The notes beneath the pieces are model-generated. The model worked only from the letters and a program-made list of their open reading frames with translations. It did not search any database and was not told the origin of the DNA. Positions 5,616 to 6,808 of a stretch of DNA of 6,808 nt are shown piece by piece. The position numbers were made by a program, and so were the translations under genes. Every line of letters begins with the position of its first letter. Position 1 is the first letter of the stretch. Origin of the DNA: Geobacter sp. (lineage in GTDB: Bacteria > Desulfobacterota > Desulfuromonadia > Geobacterales > Pseudopelobacteraceae); contig DAIERH010000126.1 in the NCBI GenBank assembly GCA_027346925.1, positions 1 through 6,808 on the forward strand, in the 5' to 3' direction.

Positions 5616-6014
5616 TTATTTGAACCATCCCTTATCGACGCATTTATCATGGGCGGCAATTGATGTATCAACAGCCTGTCGCGACTCGGGGGGCATGGTA
5701 TCATATTTGAGCCCTTCCTTCGGCGTGACGAGGAAGTGGACATATTGCTCGAAGCTCACATCCTTGGTCAACGCCTCGGAAACGCATTTGCAAAATTTGG
5801 AGTTCCCCACTGCCTTAAGGCACTGCTGTTCCTTTTCGTCCACCTGTTTCTGCTGCTCCTTGAGCGCCTTCAACTGCTGAATCTGTATCTCCAGCAACCT
5901 GATCCTGTTCTTGAGATCGTCGTCCTGTGATTCAGCCCGGCTCAGCGTCGTGAACGCCGGGCTCAGGAGCATGATCACGGCCAAACAAAACATGCCTGAT
6001 CGAAACCGCTTCAT
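5616..6014 (-). CDS. Small secreted coiled-coil protein with four cysteines, 132 aa
   Basis: I do not recognise the family. A signal peptide (MKRFRSGMF, then a hydrophobic core, cleavage near LSRA/ES at 27) is followed by a strongly charged helix rich in Leu, Gln, Lys and Glu (about 31-64) with a heptad-like spacing, likely a short coiled coil and oligomerisation segment. The second half has four cysteines, C65, C75, C77 and C125, the first two spaced C-X9-C, suggesting structural disulfides or a metal site; none makes CXXCH. ATG 6014 has GGAGGGAG about 7 bases upstream; a longer frame to 6056 runs back into the terminator hairpin and would place residues before the signal. It is the first gene after the octaheme cytochrome and 69 bases before the thioredoxin gene, so it is probably part of the same module, possibly a substrate of that thioredoxin or a cytochrome chaperone. 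Confidence 0.85.
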   Translation of the reverse strand: MKRFRSGMFCLAVIMLLSPAFTTLSRAESQDDDLKNRIRLLEIQIQQLKALKEQQKQVDEKEQQCLKAVGNSKFCKCVSEALTKDVSFEQYVHFLVTPKEGLKYDTMPPESRQAVDTSIAAHDKCVDKGWFK

Positions 6015-6030
6015 ATCTGGGCTCCCTCCG

Positions 6031-6064
6031 TAAAAAAGGAGGCACGTGGTATTCACGTGCCTCC
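6031..6064 (-). terminator. Intrinsic terminator after the octaheme cytochrome gene
   Basis: Perfect 11-bp GC-rich stem, GGAGGCACGTG (6038-6048) with CACGTGCCTCC (6054-6064), a 5-base loop, then six T on the minus strand (6037-6032). It begins 13 bases after the TAA of the octaheme gene. Its T-tract is followed almost at once by GGAGGGAG, the ribosome site of the next gene, so it lies inside that gene's leader. Confidence 0.85.
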
Positions 6065-6077
6065 CGTTACAATCGGA

Positions 6078-6808
6078 TTATTTTTTCTTATCAAACCTGC
6101 CGCCAACCCTCATCGGGTCGCCTTTGTAGCCAAGAGCCTTCCAATCCATCCGGTTGCCGCCCATGTGGCATTCGCCGCACTGGAGCGCCTCTTCCTTCGG
6201 CGACACTTCATGCTGAGCGGCGATGTAGGTCTCGGTGTTCACGAATTGGAACTTGCCACTGTAGGGAAGCCCACACTCGGCACCCAGGCGGCACGCCTTG
6301 TCCCAGTTGTAATCAACCCACAGGGACTTGTACTGCTGGAAGATGCTCAGGTACTTGTACTTGGCGTCCATCGGTTGGTCGCCCTTGTAGAGCTTGTAGG
6401 GGTATATCTTGGCGGTCTTGTCCTTGATGTTGCCGACCGGCTGCGACATCATCACCGGTTTGCTGGGGTCCTTGATCTTGTCGCCAACCATGTAGCGCTC
6501 GATCATGCCGTTGCTCCAGCGATAGACCGGCTTGACGTTCATACCCCAGGTGAAGGAACCCTTGAATTTGGCAAAGGTCTCCTTGTCGAACTGCTCCTCG
6601 GGTTTGATGTCCTTGCCCACATCGGACCATTTCCAGCTCATCTTGGTGGCCTGCCCCTTGGCAAAGACCGGGATATGGCAGGTCTGGCAAGCAACGGTGG
6701 CGAGGTGCTTGTTAAGGATGGCGCCATTTCTGGACTTCTGGTGGGGGGCCTTGGCGCCGGTGTGGCACTGCTCGCAGGTGACGCGGGTGTCATAGTGGGC
6801 CATCATGC
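6078..6808 (-). CDS. Tetrathionate reductase-family octaheme cytochrome c, C-terminal part
   Basis: Partial: the frame is open through the right edge, so the N-terminus, signal peptide and about five hemes lie outside. The visible 242 residues (numbered from the Met at 6806) carry CXXCH at 11, 40 and 210. The block after the second motif, IPVFAKGQATKMSWKWSD, then NVKPVYRWSNGMIERYMVGDKI, KIYPYKLYKGDQPMD, GLPYSGKFQFVNTETY and the end RMDWKALGYKGDPMR match my memory of the Shewanella octaheme tetrathionate reductase (OTR) C-terminus closely enough to name the family. Those enzymes are periplasmic and reduce tetrathionate, nitrite and hydroxylamine in vitro; physiological substrates are unsettled. 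The active-site heme with its lysine ligand would be in the missing part, so activity cannot be judged. Codon use looks more biased toward GC-ending and AAG codons than in the downstream genes, consistent with high expression. It is followed by a strong terminator. Confidence 0.88.
   Translation of the reverse strand, partial: MMAHYDTRVTCEQCHTGAKAPHQKSRNGAILNKHLATVACQTCHIPVFAKGQATKMSWKWSDVGKDIKPEEQFDKETFAKFKGSFTWGMNVKPVYRWSNGMIERYMVGDKIKDPSKPVMMSQPVGNIKDKTAKIYPYKLYKGDQPMDAKYKYLSIFQQYKSLWVDYNWDKACRLGAECGLPYSGKFQFVNTETYIAAQHEVSPKEEALQCGECHMGGNRMDWKALGYKGDPMRVGGRFDKKK

Overview
The window reads as a piece of a multiheme c-type cytochrome locus from an anaerobic, metal- or oxyanion-respiring bacterium. 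Three secreted multiheme cytochromes, a periplasmic thioredoxin, leaderless G+C in the mid-50s (estimated by eye) and the style of the proteins all point to the Geobacter/Pelobacter/Desulfuromonas group. That placement is inference; no rRNA or marker gene is present. Every gene I can support lies on the minus strand, so the reading order runs from the right edge to the left.

Right to left: (1) the C-terminal part of an octaheme cytochrome of the tetrathionate reductase (OTR) family, 6808-6078, cut by the window edge; (2) a strong intrinsic terminator-like hairpin, 6064-6031; (3) a small secreted coiled-coil protein with four cysteines, 6014-5616; (4) a TlpA/ResA-like thioredoxin with a CPPC active site, 5546-5040; (5) a small lipoprotein starting one base after it, 5038-4691; (6) a large cytochrome with nine CXXCH motifs plus an unusual CX8CH site, 4494-2749; (7) a class I SAM-dependent methyltransferase, 2661-2023; (8) a ten-CXXCH cytochrome, 1868-843; (9) after a 287-base spacer with two promoter-like elements, an unrelated helical hypothetical protein, 555-76.

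Genes 1 and 3-8 look like one functional module: three electron-carrying or catalytic cytochromes with about 27-30 heme sites in total, a thioredoxin that could keep the many heme-binding cysteines reduced before heme attachment, and two small exported proteins of unknown role. The cytosolic methyltransferase is the odd member. The real substrate is not readable from sequence; relatives of the octaheme protein act in vitro on tetrathionate, nitrite and hydroxylamine. The hypothetical gene at the left end probably has its own promoter and need not belong to the module.

The points most worth following are the CX8CH site, the terminator sitting directly on the leader of the downstream genes, the shared C-terminal layout of the three cytochromes, and the methyltransferase placed between two cytochrome genes. 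No tRNA, rRNA, CRISPR array, insertion sequence or integrase was seen.
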